Positions 1-11,446 of a stretch of 47,687 bases of DNA are shown one piece after another. The position numbers and the translations under genes are program-made. The stretch comes from Mycobacterium sp. IS-3022 (GTDB taxonomy: Bacteria; Actinomycetota; Actinomycetes; Mycobacteriales; Mycobacteriaceae), in NCBI RefSeq assembly GCF_001500065.1, contig NZ_LQIN01000020.1, forward strand, positions 1-47,687, given 5' to 3'. A model generated the notes under the pieces. It did no database searches and was not told where the DNA came from. It worked only from the letters and a program-made list of their open reading frames with translations. Position 1 is the first letter of the stretch; each line of letters starts with the position of its first letter.

Positions 1-2
1 CC

Positions 3-3000
3 GACGTCGTCACCATTCTGCAAGCGCTGCTGGACCACCACCCCATGCTGCGGCTTCATGCGCAGCGCGACGACGCAGGATGGTCACTACATGTGCCCGA
101 ACCCGCCTCCCTCGACGCGAGCGCATGCCTGCACACGGCCGACGTATTGAGTGATGAGACGCTGAGCACCGCTCGCGCACAATTGGTTCCGGCCGCCGGG
201 CGGATGCTCGCCGCGTTGTGGGTGCCCACCACCGGGCAGCTCGCGTTGATCGTCCACCACCTCGCGGTCGACGGGGTGTCGTGGCCGATCCTGGTCGAAG
301 ACCTCAACATCGCCTGGGCCCAATACCACTGCGGCCAACCCATAGCATTGCCGCCGACCGGTACCTCGTTCCGGCGGTGGGCCGACCTACTGGCCGAGCA
401 TGCCCGCACCGATGCGGTCCTCGCGCACGCCGACGCGTGGCGGAAGATCACCGCGACCGCGCCCGCACTGCCCGCGCCCCGACCCGGCGTCGACACGTAT
501 GCCAGCGCGGGGCATCTGTCGGTGTCGCTGGATGTCCACAGCACCCGCGCGTTGCTCGGTGACGTGCCAGCCGCGTTCCACGCCGGTGTTCCCGACATCT
601 TGCTGATCGCCTACGCGCTGGCCTGCAGCGAATTCGTGGGCACCGCCGCGCCGGTCGGCATCGACGTCGAGGGCCACGGCCGCCACGAACACCTCGCCCC
701 CGATCTCGACCTGTCGCGCACGGTGGGCTGGTTCACCACCAAACACCCCCTCGTGCTGAGCGCGGCGAACCTGAACTGGCAGCGCGTGATCGGCGGCGAT
801 CACGCGCTGGGCCCGGTCATCAAGGATCTCAAGGAACAACTGCGTGCCCAGCCCGATCCGCTGACCTACGGGCTGCTGCGCTACCTGAACCCCGACGTCG
901 ACCTGTCCGGGCCCGAACCGTCGCTCGGTTTCAACTACCTCGGACGGCTCGGCGCGGGCGCCGCCCAGCTGTCCGAGGACATGTGGCGGGTCAGCCGTGA
1001 CGGGTTGGCGCTCGCAGATGCCGCCACTGCCGTACCCATGCCGCTGGCACACGCCATCGAACTCAACGCCGCGGCCGTCGACACCGATGGCGGCCCTGTG
1101 CTGCAGGCGAATTGGACGTTCGCCCTCTCGGTTCTCCCTGCCGCGCAAGCCGGCCGATTCAGCCACTTGTTCTTACAGGCGCTGCGGGGCATCTGCGCCC
1201 ACGTCGCGGGCGGCGGCGGCGGGCTGACCCCCTCCGACATCGCGCCCGCCCGGCTCGCCCAGCACCAACTCGACCAACTGCAGGCCCACGACCGCATCGC
1301 CGACGTCCTGCCCCTGACCCCGCTGCAGCAAGGACTGCTCTTCCACGCCGAATCCGCTGCAACCGCAGACGATGACGCATACGCCATGCAACTCGACATC
1401 ACGATCGCCGGCCCGCTCGAACCTGACCGCCTGCGCGACGCCATCCAGACCGTGGCCGTGCGACACCCGAACCTCGCCGCCCGATTCTGCACGCAGTTCG
1501 ACGAGCCCGTGCAGATCATCCCGGCCGAACCCGTTGCGGCGTGGCGGTACGTCGATCTCACCCGCAACGGCCGAAACCCCGACGAGCACGTCCAGCGGTT
1601 GTGCGCCGACGAACGCGCCGCAGTTTGCGACCTCACCCGACCGCCGCCCTTCCGGGCGGTACTGGTCCGCACCGCGCCGGACCGACACCGTCTTGTGCTG
1701 ACCAATCACCACATCGTGCTCGACGGTTGGTCGTTACCCATTGTGATGCAGGAGATCTTCGCCGGCTACTACGGCCAGCGGTTGCCCGCGGCGACGCCGT
1801 ATCGAAGCTTCGTCGCCTGGCTGGCCGAGCAGGATATCGACGCCGCCCGCGCCGCCTGGTGCGAGGCGCTGGCCGGGTTCGACACCCCGACCCTGGTAGG
1901 CGCGCCGGGCCGGCTGGAACAGGGGCGGCGAGGCACTGCATCAGTTTCTCTGCCGGAGCGGACCACTCACGCCCTCAACGACTTGGCGCGCTCGCAGCAC
2001 ACCACAATGAACATCGTTCTGCAGGCCGCGTGGGCGCAGATGCTGATGTCGCTGACCGGACACCACGATGTCGTGTTTGGCGCCGCGGTGTCCGGCCGCC
2101 CGACTGATGTCGCCGGCGCGGAAACGATGGTCGGCCTGCTCATCAACACCGTGCCGGTGCGTGCGACCATCACTGCGGAAACCACTGCGGCCGCCCTGCT
2201 CGGTCAACTGCAACGCGCACACATCAGCACACTCGAGCATCAGCACCTGGCGCTCAACGAGATTCACAAAGCCACCGGCCAAGACCAGCTGTTCGACACC
2301 ATCTTCGTGTACGAGAACTACCCGGTCGACGCCAGTGCGTTGGCGGACGTGCGCGAGTTGACGGTCACAGAGATCGTCGGCCGTGAGTCCACGCACTATC
2401 CGCTGATGCTGCAGGCGCGGTCGGGTGACGAATTGTGGCTGCGTGTCGAATTCGACGCAAGCTTGTTCGACGGGTCCGAAGTCGACACGCTCATCCACAG
2501 GTTGCAGCGGGTGCTCGATGCGATGACCGTCGAACCCACCCGGCCACTGTCGTCCATGGATCTGCTCGATGGAACCGAACACGACCTCCTTGACCGGTTC
2601 GGTAACCGCGCGGTGTTGCACCAGCCTGCGACGCAGACCTCCATACCGGCGCTGTGGGCAGCCCAAGTGACGCGCACACCCCACGCGGTCGCGCTGGGCA
2701 GCGGTGAGCATTCGTGGACCTATCGCGAGCTCGACGAAGCGTCGAACCGGCTGGCGCACAAGCTGATTGACCACGATGCCGGGCCGGGTCAGTGCGTGGC
2801 GCTGCTGCTGGAGAGGTCAGCCGAGGCGATCGTGGCGATCCTGGCGGTGCTCAAGAGTCGCGCGTCGTACCTGCCGATCGACCCGGCGCTTCCGTCGACC
2901 CGAATCGCGTTCATGACCGAAGACGCGGCACCGATCGCCGCGATCACGACCGCCGAGTTGGGCGACCGGTTGGACGGCCAGGTGCCGGTCATCGACGTGC

Positions 3001-6000
3001 ACGACCCGGCGATCGACACCCGGCCCTGCGACCCGGTGCCGCCGCCCGCACCGGACGACATCGCCTACATCATCTATACCTCCGGCACCACCGGAACGCC
3101 CAAAGGCGTTGCGATAACTCACGCCAACGTCGCCCAGCATCTCGATTCGCTCGGCATGGGCCTGCCGCTGACACCCGTGTGGACGCAATGGCATTCGCTG
3201 GCCTTCGACGTCTCGGTGTGGGAGATCTGGGGCGCGCTGCTACGTGGTGGACGGCTCGTCGTGGTCCCCGAAAACGTCGCAGCTTCACCGGATGAACTGC
3301 ACACCCTGCTGGTCGCCGAAGACGTCAGCGTGCTGAGCCAAACCCCCTCGGCGGCCGCGATGCTGTCACCCGAGAACCTGGACTCGACCGCGTTGGTGGT
3401 TGCCGGAGAGGCATGCCCGACGGAACTCGTCGATCGCTGGGCACCCCACAAGGTGCTCATCAACGCCTACGGGCCCACCGAAACCACGGTGTACGCGACC
3501 ATCAGCGCTCCGTCGACCCCGGGGCCCGGCCCGGTGCCGATCGGTGCGCCGGTGGCCGGTGCGGCACTTTTCGTGCTCGACGGATGGCTGCGGCCGGTTC
3601 CCGTCGGCGCAGTCGGCGAACTCTACGTGGCCGGCCGCGGTGTGGGGGTTGGTTATTGGCACCGACCCGCGTTGACGGCGGCCCGATTCGTCGGATGCCC
3701 GTTCGGCGGGCCGGGGAGCCGGATGTATCGCACCGGCGACCTGGTGCGCTGGAGCGACGACGGGCAGCTGCAGTACCTCGGACGCGCGGACGAGCAGGTG
3801 AAGATCCGCGGCTACCGCATCGAACTCGGCGAAGTGCGCACAGCGCTGGCCGAATTGGACGGCGTCGAGCAGGCCGCCGTGGTCGCGCGCGAGGACCGCT
3901 CCGGTGGCCCACGCCTGATCGGCTATTTCACCGGCACAGCAGATCCCGCCGGCATCCGCGCCCAACTGGCCGAGAAGCTGCCCGCCTACATGGTGCCGGC
4001 GGCAGTGGTGAAGCTCGACGCGCTACCGCTGACGGTCAACGGCAAACTCGACGCGCGCGCCCTGCCGACACCGGAATATCAAGGCGCCGAAGCGTACCGC
4101 GCACCAGGCAACGCGGTGGAACAGATACTGGTCGACATCTACGCCGAAGTGCTGGGTGTCGACCGGGTCGGCGTCGACGACTCCTTCTTCGACCTCGGCG
4201 GGGATTCACTGTCGGCGATGCGGGTGACGGCCGCCGTCAACACGGCACTGGACGCCGGTCTTTCGGTGCGCGCCGTGTTCGACACCCCGACCGTCGCACA
4301 GCTTGGGCCGCGGATCAGCGGGGCGGCGGGCCGGCGCACACCGTTGGTCCCCGTCGAGCGCCCCGCAGTCATACCGCTGTCGTTCGGTCAGAGCCGGCTG
4401 TGGGTGCTCGACCAATTACACGGCCCTTCACCGGTTTACAACATGGCGGTGGTACTGCAATTGCGCGGGCGTCTCGACACCGACGCGCTGGGTGCGGCAC
4501 TCTCCGACGTCGTCGGCCGCCATGAGACCTTGCGCACACTGTTCGTGGCCACCGATGGGGTGCCCCAGCAGCTGGTGATCCCAGCCGAGGGGGTCGACTT
4601 CGGTTGGGATGTCGTCGATGCCGACGGATGGCCGGCGGCCAGGCTGGAGCTGGCCGTGGAACGGACGGTGCGCCACTCGTTTGACCTGACGAGCGAGGTT
4701 CCGTTGCGGGCAGCGCTGTTCCGCATCGCCGACGACGAACACGTGCTCGCCGCCGCGGTGCACCACATCGCGGCCGACGCGGCGTCGGTGCAGCCGCTGG
4801 TATGGGATCTGGGCATGGCATACACCAGCCGGTCTGCGGGGCGGGCACCCAGCTGGACCGAATTACCGGTCCAATACGCGGATTACACGGTTTGGCAGCG
4901 CGCGCGGTTCGGCGATCTCGGCGACGACGACAGCCCCATCGCCGCGCAACTGGACTACTGGCAGGAAGCCCTGGCGGAGATGCCCGAACGCCTGGCCCTT
5001 CCCACCGATCGACCCTATCCGCCGGTGGCCGATCAACGCGGGGCCAGTGTCGCGGTGAACTGGCCCGCCGAACTGCAGCACCGGCTGCGCGAGGTGGCAC
5101 GCGCGCACAACGCGACCAGTTTCATGGTGATCCAATCCGCGCTTGCGGTGCTGCTGGCCAAGATCAGCGCCACCAACGATGTCGCCGTGGGCTTCCCGAT
5201 CGCCGGACGCGCCGACCGGGCCCTGGACGACCTGGTCGGGTTCTTCGTCAACACGTTGGTGCTGCGGGTCGACGTCGACGGTGATCCGACCCTCTCCGAG
5301 GTGCTGGCTCAGGTACGGCGACGCAGCCTGGCCGCCTACGAGAACCAGGACGTGCCCTTCGAAGTGCTGGTCGACCGGCTCAACCCCACGCGGAGCCTGA
5401 CCCACCACCCGCTGGTGCAGGTCATGCTGGCCTGGCAGAACATCCTCGGCGAGAACAGCGATTCGGCCGTGCACGCCCTGGGCGATCTACACATCACCCA
5501 GAAGCCGGTGGACATCCACACCGCGCGGATGGATCTGGTGTTCCACTTGACCGAGAACTGGACCGACGGCGGAGAGCCCGCCGGGATCCGGGGAGCGGTC
5601 GAGTTCCGCATCGACGTCTTCGACCCGGACACCATCGAAACGCTGATCCAGCGGCTGGAGCGCGTGTTGGTGGCGATGACAACGAGCCCGCAGCAACGGA
5701 TGTCGTCGATCGCACTGCTCAGTCCGGGTGAGCAGGCCCTGCTCGATGCGGTCGGTAACCGAACGGCGCTGACGCGGACCGCCCGCCCCGAAGTGTCGAT
5801 CCCGACGCTGTTCGATGCGCAGGCCGCGCGCACCCCCAGCGCCGCGGCGATCACCTGCGCCGGTCGTACGATGACATACCGGCAGCTCGACGAGGCGTCG
5901 AATCGCCTGGCGCAGCTCCTGATTGGGTTGGGTTCACGACCCGGCAAGTGCGTGGCCCTGCTGTTGGAGCGCTCAGCCGAGGCCGTCGTGGCGATCGTCG

Positions 6001-8288
6001 CCGTGCTGAAGACCGGAGCGGCCTACCTGCCGATCGACCCCGCCCATCCCAACGCGCGGATCGAGTTCATGCTCGCCGACGCCGCACCGGTCGCTGCGAT
6101 CAGCCGTGTCGGGCTCGCAGAACGGTTGGACGGCTGCGACGTCGCGGTCGTCGATATCGCCGATCCTCGCATTTGCACCCAATCAAGCGCCGCACCGCCG
6201 GCGCCGACTGGCGACGACGTGGCTTACATCATCTACACCTCGGGTACGACCGGCGCGCCCAAAGGCGTGGCCGTCACCCACCGCACGGTGACACAGTTGC
6301 TGCAGGCATCCGATGACGGTCTGCCACGCGCAGGGGTGTGGACGCAGTGGCATTCGTTGGCGTTCGACGTGTCGGTCTGGGAGATCTTCGGTGCCCTCCT
6401 GCGCGGTGGACGTCTGGTCGTGGTCCCCGAGGACGTGGCGTCGTCACCGACCGACTTTTACGCCCTGCTGGTCGACGAACACGTCACCCTGTTGAACCAA
6501 ACCCCCTCGGCCGCCGGGCTGCTTTCCCCCGAAGGTCTGGACGCGGTCGCGTTGGTGGTGGCGGGCGAAGCATGCCCGGCCGACCTGGTCGACCGGTGGG
6601 CAGGCGGCCGCACGATGGTCAACGGCTACGGCCCCACCGAAACCTGGTACACGTCGTTCAGCGCGCCGCTGACCCCCGGAACGGGTGAGGTCCCCATCGG
6701 CACACCGGTGTCGGGGGCGGCGTTCTTCGTGCTCGACGAATGGTTGCGGCCCGTCCTGCCCGGCGTGGTCGGTGAGTTGTACGTGGCCGGCGACGGGCTG
6801 GCGTGCGGATACGTGAACCGCAGCGGGTTGACCGCGTCGCGGTTCGTCGCCTGTCCGTTCGTGAACACGGGAGCGCCGGGGCAAAGAATGTATCGCACAG
6901 GCGATCTCGTTCGGTGGGGCGCAGACGGTCAGCTGCGCTATCTCGGCCGCGCCGACGAACAGGTCAAGATCCGCGGGTACCGCATCGAACTCGGCGAGAT
7001 CAGCTCGGCGTTGACCGAGCTCGCCGGTGTGAAACAGGCGGCCGTCATCGCCCGCGAAGACCGCCCGAATGACATCCGCTTGGTCGGCTACCTCACCGAA
7101 TCCAGCGTCGGCGCAGTCGATCCCGAACAGATCCGCGCCGCACTGGGCGAGCGACTACCCGCCTACATGGTGCCTACCGCCGTCATGGTCGTGGACGTGT
7201 TGCCGCTGACCGTCAACGGGAAACTCGACGCCCGTGCGCTGCCGGCGCCCGAATACCGAAGCGAAAACACCTACCGCGCCCCGCAATCCGACACCGAGAA
7301 GACCATCGCCGACATCTACGCCCAGACGCTCGGCATCGAGCGGGTTGGTGTCGACGATTCGTTCTTCGACCTCGGCGGTGACTCGCTTGCCGCGATCCGG
7401 GTCGTCGCCGCCATCAACACCAAGCTGGACGCCCACCTTGCGGTGCGTACGATGTTCAGCGCGCCGTCCGTGAAAAGCCTGAGCCGGCAACTGGGTACAC
7501 CGGACAGTGCCATCGAGGTGGTGCCCGTCGAGATCCTCAAAGAGGGTGCCGGTGTCCCGCTGTGCTGCGTCCACGACGGTTTCGGGCTCAGTTGGACTTA
7601 TCGAACCCTCGCCGACCACCTGGACCGCCCGATCATCGGGATCAACCAGATCGCCGCCGACGGCGAAGCGGAACCGAGATCGATCCGCGACATGGCAGCA
7701 CGTTATGCCGACAGGATCCAAGCCGTGCATCCCGCCGGTCGCTACAACCTGCTCGGCTGGTCCCTCGGGGGCGTGGTGGCGCACGCATTGGCCGTCGAGC
7801 TGCGCCGCCGTGGATGCGTCGTCAAGAACGTGATCCTGCTGGACGATGCCTTCAGCGCGAATCGGGTCATCGCAAAGGCGCAAGCGTCCGAGAAGAGCTC
7901 GGTGCTGTCGGAGATTCTGCGGCTCAACGGTATTGAGGTGTCCACGCCGATGACGTCTGCGGAGGCGGCACAGTTGATTCGCCGACACCTCGACGGGCCG
8001 GCGGTCACGCTTCCGTCGGAGCAGCTGCTGGAGTTCATGGTTCACCGGGTCGCCGAGAACCAGTTGCGCCTACAGGACCACGTGCCGGAGCTGTTCGACG
8101 GCGACATCGTCGTTTTCACCGCATCCCGCGATGCCGACGGCGACCCGGTGCGAACTTGGCGCCCCTATGTGTCCGGCGACATCACCACATATCCGGTCGA
8201 CTGCGCGCACCATGAGATGCTGACCGCCGAAATACTCACCACATATGGTGCACAACTACAGGATTGGTTGAAGGCGCGCGATGAGTAG
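3..8288 (+). CDS. Non-ribosomal peptide synthetase, 5'-truncated by the window edge (E-C-A-PCP-C-A-PCP-TE)
   Basis: The frame is open from base 3, so the N-terminus lies upstream. Visible order: an epimerization domain ([10 protein letters not shown] at about 255-285, [13 protein letters not shown]); a C domain that should accept a D-residue ([12 protein letters not shown] near 1318, HHIVLDGWS near 1707); A1 ([11 protein letters not shown] near 3075, [16 protein letters not shown]); PCP1 ([10 protein letters not shown] near 4190); a second C domain (HHIAADAAS near 4757); A2 ([11 protein letters not shown] near 6235); PCP2 ([10 protein letters not shown] near 7368); and a thioesterase with GWSLGG near 7755 and a late His (CAHHEM near 8205). 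This is therefore a chain-terminating subunit that adds two residues and releases the peptide. Both A domains read D-V-W at the first three specificity positions; I could not assign a substrate. The product is unknown. A coupled methyltransferase gene overlaps the stop codon. Confidence 0.95.
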   Translation, partial: DVVTILQALLDHHPMLRLHAQRDDAGWSLHVPEPASLDASACLHTADVLSDETLSTARAQLVPAAGRMLAALWVPTTGQLALIVHHLAVDGVSWPILVEDLNIAWAQYHCGQPIALPPTGTSFRRWADLLAEHARTDAVLAHADAWRKITATAPALPAPRPGVDTYASAGHLSVSLDVHSTRALLGDVPAAFHAGVPDILLIAYALACSEFVGTAAPVGIDVEGHGRHEHLAPDLDLSRTVGWFTTKHPLVLSAANLNWQRVIGGDHALGPVIKDLKEQLRAQPDPLTYGLLRYLNPDVDLSGPEPSLGFNYLGRLGAGAAQLSEDMWRVSRDGLALADAATAVPMPLAHAIELNAAAVDTDGGPVLQANWTFALSVLPAAQAGRFSHLFLQALRGICAHVAGGGGGLTPSDIAPARLAQHQLDQLQAHDRIADVLPLTPLQQGLLFHAESAATADDDAYAMQLDITIAGPLEPDRLRDAIQTVAVRHPNLAARFCTQFDEPVQIIPAEPVAAWRYVDLTRNGRNPDEHVQRLCADERAAVCDLTRPPPFRAVLVRTAPDRHRLVLTNHHIVLDGWSLPIVMQEIFAGYYGQRLPAATPYRSFVAWLAEQDIDAARAAWCEALAGFDTPTLVGAPGRLEQGRRGTASVSLPERTTHALNDLARSQHTTMNIVLQAAWAQMLMSLTGHHDVVFGAAVSGRPTDVAGAETMVGLLINTVPVRATITAETTAAALLGQLQRAHISTLEHQHLALNEIHKATGQDQLFDTIFVYENYPVDASALADVRELTVTEIVGRESTHYPLMLQARSGDELWLRVEFDASLFDGSEVDTLIHRLQRVLDAMTVEPTRPLSSMDLLDGTEHDLLDRFGNRAVLHQPATQTSIPALWAAQVTRTPHAVALGSGEHSWTYRELDEASNRLAHKLIDHDAGPGQCVALLLERSAEAIVAILAVLKSRASYLPIDPALPSTRIAFMTEDAAPIAAITTAELGDRLDGQVPVIDVHDPAIDTRPCDPVPPPAPDDIAYIIYTSGTTGTPKGVAITHANVAQHLDSLGMGLPLTPVWTQWHSLAFDVSVWEIWGALLRGGRLVVVPENVAASPDELHTLLVAEDVSVLSQTPSAAAMLSPENLDSTALVVAGEACPTELVDRWAPHKVLINAYGPTETTVYATISAPSTPGPGPVPIGAPVAGAALFVLDGWLRPVPVGAVGELYVAGRGVGVGYWHRPALTAARFVGCPFGGPGSRMYRTGDLVRWSDDGQLQYLGRADEQVKIRGYRIELGEVRTALAELDGVEQAAVVAREDRSGGPRLIGYFTGTADPAGIRAQLAEKLPAYMVPAAVVKLDALPLTVNGKLDARALPTPEYQGAEAYRAPGNAVEQILVDIYAEVLGVDRVGVDDSFFDLGGDSLSAMRVTAAVNTALDAGLSVRAVFDTPTVAQLGPRISGAAGRRTPLVPVERPAVIPLSFGQSRLWVLDQLHGPSPVYNMAVVLQLRGRLDTDALGAALSDVVGRHETLRTLFVATDGVPQQLVIPAEGVDFGWDVVDADGWPAARLELAVERTVRHSFDLTSEVPLRAALFRIADDEHVLAAAVHHIAADAASVQPLVWDLGMAYTSRSAGRAPSWTELPVQYADYTVWQRARFGDLGDDDSPIAAQLDYWQEALAEMPERLALPTDRPYPPVADQRGASVAVNWPAELQHRLREVARAHNATSFMVIQSALAVLLAKISATNDVAVGFPIAGRADRALDDLVGFFVNTLVLRVDVDGDPTLSEVLAQVRRRSLAAYENQDVPFEVLVDRLNPTRSLTHHPLVQVMLAWQNILGENSDSAVHALGDLHITQKPVDIHTARMDLVFHLTENWTDGGEPAGIRGAVEFRIDVFDPDTIETLIQRLERVLVAMTTSPQQRMSSIALLSPGEQALLDAVGNRTALTRTARPEVSIPTLFDAQAARTPSAAAITCAGRTMTYRQLDEASNRLAQLLIGLGSRPGKCVALLLERSAEAVVAIVAVLKTGAAYLPIDPAHPNARIEFMLADAAPVAAISRVGLAERLDGCDVAVVDIADPRICTQSSAAPPAPTGDDVAYIIYTSGTTGAPKGVAVTHRTVTQLLQASDDGLPRAGVWTQWHSLAFDVSVWEIFGALLRGGRLVVVPEDVASSPTDFYALLVDEHVTLLNQTPSAAGLLSPEGLDAVALVVAGEACPADLVDRWAGGRTMVNGYGPTETWYTSFSAPLTPGTGEVPIGTPVSGAAFFVLDEWLRPVLPGVVGELYVAGDGLACGYVNRSGLTASRFVACPFVNTGAPGQRMYRTGDLVRWGADGQLRYLGRADEQVKIRGYRIELGEISSALTELAGVKQAAVIAREDRPNDIRLVGYLTESSVGAVDPEQIRAALGERLPAYMVPTAVMVVDVLPLTVNGKLDARALPAPEYRSENTYRAPQSDTEKTIADIYAQTLGIERVGVDDSFFDLGGDSLAAIRVVAAINTKLDAHLAVRTMFSAPSVKSLSRQLGTPDSAIEVVPVEILKEGAGVPLCCVHDGFGLSWTYRTLADHLDRPIIGINQIAADGEAEPRSIRDMAARYADRIQAVHPAGRYNLLGWSLGGVVAHALAVELRRRGCVVKNVILLDDAFSANRVIAKAQASEKSSVLSEILRLNGIEVSTPMTSAEAAQLIRRHLDGPAVTLPSEQLLEFMVHRVAENQLRLQDHVPELFDGDIVVFTASRDADGDPVRTWRPYVSGDITTYPVDCAHHEMLTAEILTTYGAQLQDWLKARDE

Positions 8289-9042
8289 CGAAACCCTCGA
8301 CATCGTCGGCATGCCCCGCGGCGGCCCGAATGCCTCCTGGTTGGACCGGCGACTGTGGACGGACCGGCTCGAGTACCTCGACCGCGATGATGCCGATGAT
8401 CTGAAACGCAAGGTCGCGCAGGCACTCGACCGCGGCGGGCGGCGACGGCGGCTGGGCGTCTACGGCAAATGCGCCCGGGTGGTGCTCGACGAGGTGGCCG
8501 ACGTTGCGACGCCGAAGATCCTGGAACTCGGGGCCGGCCTCGGCGGCCTGTCGGAGAAGCTGCTGGAGAGCCACCCCGCCGCCGAGGTGACGGTCACCGA
8601 CATCGATGCCGCGTTCGTGGCGGCCATCTCCGCCGGTGATCTCGGCGGTCATCCGCGCGCCACGGTACGCGAAATGGACGCCACCGCAATCGATGTCCCC
8701 GATGGGTCGTACGACCTCGCCGTGTTCGCGTTGTCGTTGCACCACTTGCCACCCGAACAGGCCGCCCGAGTGTTCGCCGAGGGGACGCGTGCGGCGAAGA
8801 AGCTGATGATCATCGACCTGCGCCGACCGCCCGCGCCGGTACACGCCATGGTGCTGGCCGTGGCGCTGCCATTCACACGGGTCGTCCCGCTGGTACACGA
8901 CGGGGTGATCAGCTCGATGCGCGCCTACAGCCCGTCGGCGCTGCGTGTTCTCGCCCAGCATGCCGATCCGGAGATGACCGTCGAATTCCGCACGCGCCGG
9001 TTCGGCCCGACGGTCGTGGTCGCGAGCCGCCCTGTCGGTTGA
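8281..9042 (+). CDS. Class I SAM-dependent methyltransferase coupled to the NRPS
   Basis: The protein is 253 aa. A Rossmann SAM-binding motif ([15 protein letters not shown]) lies near residues 80-95, followed by an acidic residue pair at the end of strand 2 (VTDIDAAF) and a post-I motif around [11 protein letters not shown]. The start ATG lies inside the end of the NRPS gene (8-bp overlap), so the two are almost certainly one transcript with coupled translation. I infer that it methylates the peptide product, or a precursor or lipid attached to it. The sequence does not reveal the target atom. The Leu-His-His-Leu stretch and the central position of the SAM motif are typical of small-molecule methyltransferases rather than of RNA or DNA enzymes. 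Confidence 0.85.
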   Translation: MSSETLDIVGMPRGGPNASWLDRRLWTDRLEYLDRDDADDLKRKVAQALDRGGRRRRLGVYGKCARVVLDEVADVATPKILELGAGLGGLSEKLLESHPAAEVTVTDIDAAFVAAISAGDLGGHPRATVREMDATAIDVPDGSYDLAVFALSLHHLPPEQAARVFAEGTRAAKKLMIIDLRRPPAPVHAMVLAVALPFTRVVPLVHDGVISSMRAYSPSALRVLAQHADPEMTVEFRTRRFGPTVVVASRPVG

Positions 9043-9099
9043 CTGCCGGCCGACTCCCTGGGCTCGAATTCGCGGGTAAGGCTGTTGCGTGCCGCGATT

Positions 9100-9122
9100 C
9101 ACGACCCTCAGTGCAATCTCGA
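9100..9122 (+). repeat. Copy 1 of a 23-bp dispersed repeat
   Basis: A 23-base stretch with core ACCCTCAGTGCAATCTCG is identical to 34926-34948, 25.8 kb away. Similarity continues weakly for a few bases (both reach TAGGA). Here it stands alone, with no inverted partner, just before an octamer tandem repeat. Function unknown. Confidence 0.8.
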
Positions 9123-9126
9123 CGTT

Positions 9127-9190
9127 AGGACGCCAGGACGCCCTAAGGCCAGGACGCCAGGACACCAGGACGCCGGCCCGCCAGGACGTC
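9127..9190 (+). repeat. 8-bp tandem repeat (AGGACGCC)n
   Basis: There are eight consecutive octamers. Four are exact AGGACGCC, two differ by one base (AGGACACC, AGGACGTC), and two are degenerate (CTAAGGCC, GGCCCGCC). The run ends inside the stop codon of the neighbouring minus-strand gene at 9189. The unit is not a multiple of three, and the run lies between a 3' end and a 3' end, so it is a non-coding microsatellite-like array. It may be prone to slippage. Confidence 0.85.
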
Positions 9191-9671
9191 AGGCCGATAC
9201 GAACCGCACCGCGACGTAGCGCTCTCGGCGCACCAGCTCGACGAACTCCTCCGCGGTCGGAATCCGATTGTCGCGGAACTTCAACCCCATCATGGTTTGC
9301 GCCCGCTTCGCGCCGTAGGCCTGCGCGCACCGGTGCGAGAGGTCGGCGACGGCGCCAGGATCCGTGATCAGCTCACCGCGCATAGTCGTCATCCGGCCAT
9401 CGACCAGCACATCGGCGGTCGCCCCGTCGCGGAAGTTGTTCTTCCACGGCGCGCTGGTCAATGCGTAGAGGCCGCCGTCGATCCGGTGCGCGCTCACCGG
9501 AAACGAGTACCTTCGACCCGACTTCCGCCCCGTGACGTTGATGACCATCATCTGCTTGCGCAACGACCCCGCCAGCGGAGTGCGCAACAACCGGCCGATC
9601 ACCGGATTGACGGCGCGCAGCACCGCGGCCGGCGGATGCGAGATCGTCACCGCCTGCGTTTGTTCTGTCAT
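9189..9671 (-). CDS. Deazaflavin (F420)-dependent nitroreductase-family (DDN-like) protein
   Basis: The protein is 160 aa, the usual size for the family. The central region (VINVTGRKSGRRYSFPVSAHRIDGG) matches the family's GRKSGR...P signature, followed by WKNNFRDG and a conserved NxRxP-like tail. The family is abundant in mycobacteria and binds the deazaflavin F420 to reduce quinones or other electrophiles, usually near the membrane. The substrate here is unknown. The gene stands alone between convergent neighbours, and its stop codon overlaps the octamer tandem repeat. A second, more distant family member lies at 43197-43583. Confidence 0.85.
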   Translation of the reverse strand: MTEQTQAVTISHPPAAVLRAVNPVIGRLLRTPLAGSLRKQMMVINVTGRKSGRRYSFPVSAHRIDGGLYALTSAPWKNNFRDGATADVLVDGRMTTMRGELITDPGAVADLSHRCAQAYGAKRAQTMMGLKFRDNRIPTAEEFVELVRRERYVAVRFVSA

Positions 9672-9717
9672 GCGCTAACGCTATGCCGAGCCGCGCGCGG
9701 CCACCGCCGGAACGGCG

Positions 9718-10104
9718 CTACAACGAGCCGAGGTCGTCGGGTACGTCGACCGCGTACGCACGCAGCGCCTCCAGCGAGACCACCTCGAGCGTGCGCTCGT
9801 GCGTCGAGGCCAGCACCACCGGCGCGGCGAAGCCGTCCTGATGGGCCTTCAACCAGTTCACCGCGGTGACGCACCAGCGGTCGCCCGGTTGCAGACCGGG
9901 AAAGCGGTACTCCGGACGCGGTGTGGACAGATCGTTGCCGATCGAGCGTTGATGGCGCAGGAACTCCGCGGTCACCACGGCGCAGATCGTGTGGCTGCCG
10001 AGGTCCTCCGGGCCGGTCGAGCAGCAGCCGTCACGGTAGAAACCGGTCAGCGGGTCGGTGCCGCACGGCTGCAGCGGCTCGCCGAGCACATTGAGTTCAA
10101 CCAC
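9718..10104 (-). CDS. DUF2237 family protein
   Basis: The recognisable domain begins NVLGEPLQPCGTDPLTGFYRDG and continues with CCSTGPEDLGSHTICAVVT and PGLQPGDRWCVTAVNW, the hallmark of the small DUF2237 family of unknown function. The cysteines (PCG, DGCC, HTIC, RWC) are conserved-looking and could bind metal or be redox active, but that is inference. I chose the GTG at 10104 because family members begin directly before NVxG. The frame is open further upstream, to an ATG at 10197 that would overlap the KAS start, and this cannot be excluded. The gene is transcribed divergently from the KAS-like gene across a palindrome-rich promoter region. Confidence 0.8.
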   Translation of the reverse strand: MVELNVLGEPLQPCGTDPLTGFYRDGCCSTGPEDLGSHTICAVVTAEFLRHQRSIGNDLSTPRPEYRFPGLQPGDRWCVTAVNWLKAHQDGFAAPVVLASTHERTLEVVSLEALRAYAVDVPDDLGSL

Positions 10105-10132
10105 AAGTCGTCCAAGTTCCGCGGGGGTCCTA

Positions 10133-10163
10133 AGGTATTCAGTGATACCTGAAACATATTCAG
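10133..10163. promoter_or_regulatory. Two interlocked inverted repeats in the DUF2237/KAS divergent promoter
   Basis: AGGTAT-tcagtg-ATACCT (10133-10150) is a perfect 6-bp inverted repeat. CTGAA-acata-TTCAG (10149-10163) is a perfect 5-bp repeat that overlaps it. The stretch is AT-rich in a GC-rich context and lies 33-63 bp before the KAS ATG. I infer a repressor or activator operator, for example for a TetR-type regulator; the regulator is not identified. Confidence 0.55.
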
Positions 10164-10195
10164 CTGGCGTGTGAACGGACAGAGGAGCATCCGGC

Positions 10196-11446
10196 ATGGC
10201 CGCGCTCAAGACTGGCGACGTTTTCCCCGACGTGGTGGTGACCGCTGTCGTCTCGACCACCTCGCTGGCGGCCGACGCCGAGGACACCTGGCAGCAGCTC
10301 CAGCAGGGTCGAAGCGGCATCCGGCCCCTCGACAAGTGGTTCGTCGACGAGTTCGACTCGCCCGTGCGCATCGGCGGGCCCATCCTGGAGGACCTCGACG
10401 AACAGCTCGGGCGGGTGGAGCGGCGCCGGACGTCGTATATGCAGAAGATGTCCACCATCCTCAGCCGCAGACTCTGGGCGGCCGCGGGCGAGCCCGAGGT
10501 CGACACCCGCCGGTTGGCGGTGTCGGTCGGGCTCGCGCTGGGCAGTACCGAGGAGATCCCCCTCCAGCACGACCTCTGGCGGCAGAAGGGGCTGCGCGCG
10601 GTCTCCCCGCTGACCGTGCAGATGTACATGCCGAACGGCGCGGCCGCCGCGGTCGGGCTGGACCGGCAAGCGAAGGCCGGCATCATCTCACCGGTGATGG
10701 CCGACTCCTCGGGCGCCGCGGCCATCGCCCAGGCGTGGCGGCACCTGATCCTCGGTGAGGCCGACGTGGTGATCTGCGGCGGAGTCGAAACCCACATCGA
10801 GGCCGTGCCGGTCGCGGCGTTCTGCATGCAAGAGCTGCTGTCGACCAACAACGACGACCCGGCCGGCGCCTGCCGTCCGTTCGACCGGAACCGCGACGGC
10901 ATGGTGTTCGGTGAAGGCGGCGCGTTGATGCTCATCGAAACCGAGGAGCACGCCAAAGCGCGGGGTGCGAAACCCCTGGCCCGGCTGATGGGCGCGGGCC
11001 TCACCTCCGACGGCTACGACGACGTCAAGCCCGATCCCGACGGCCTGCGCGCCGGCGACGCGATCACCCGGGCGATCGAGTTGGCCGGGCTGACACCGAC
11101 GGATATCGACCACATCAACGCGCACGCCACCGGAACCGTCTTCGGCGACCTGGCCGAGGCCCGAGCGATCCGCAACGCGTTCGGCGACCACTCGCCGGCG
11201 GTGTACGCACCGAAGGCGGCGTTGGGGCATTCGCTGGGCGCTGCCGGCGCGATCGAGGCCGTGCTGACGGTCCAGGCGCTGCGCGACGGGGTCATTCCGC
11301 CCACGCTCAACCTCAAGGATCTCGACCCCGAGATCGACCTCGACGTCGTCGCCGAGAGCCCCCGCCGCGGCGACTACCGCTACGCGATCACCAACTCGTT
11401 CGGCCTCGGCGGCCACAACGTGGCGCTGGCCTTCGGCGCCTACTGA
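10196..11446 (+). CDS. KasA/KasB-like beta-ketoacyl-ACP synthase with Cys-to-Asp active-site change
   Basis: At 416 aa it aligns over its full length with mycobacterial KasA/Kas[54 protein letters not shown]. His310 (NAHATGT) and His345 (GHSLGAAG) of the catalytic triad are present. The nucleophilic Cys (KasA Cys171, in ACSSG) is replaced: residue 170 is Asp in MADSSG, codon GAC at 10703-10705. A normal condensing reaction needs the Cys. Loss of it leaves, in related proteins, a malonyl-ACP decarboxylase or a structural partner subunit. I infer a non-condensing role in mycolate or other lipid synthesis. A ribosome binding site (AGAGGAG) precedes the ATG. The 3' end overlaps the convergent methyltransferase gene by 7 bp. 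Confidence 0.9.
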   Translation: MAALKTGDVFPDVVVTAVVSTTSLAADAEDTWQQLQQGRSGIRPLDKWFVDEFDSPVRIGGPILEDLDEQLGRVERRRTSYMQKMSTILSRRLWAAAGEPEVDTRRLAVSVGLALGSTEEIPLQHDLWRQKGLRAVSPLTVQMYMPNGAAAAVGLDRQAKAGIISPVMADSSGAAAIAQAWRHLILGEADVVICGGVETHIEAVPVAAFCMQELLSTNNDDPAGACRPFDRNRDGMVFGEGGALMLIETEEHAKARGAKPLARLMGAGLTSDGYDDVKPDPDGLRAGDAITRAIELAGLTPTDIDHINAHATGTVFGDLAEARAIRNAFGDHSPAVYAPKAALGHSLGAAGAIEAVLTVQALRDGVIPPTLNLKDLDPEIDLDVVAESPRRGDYRYAITNSFGLGGHNVALAFGAY

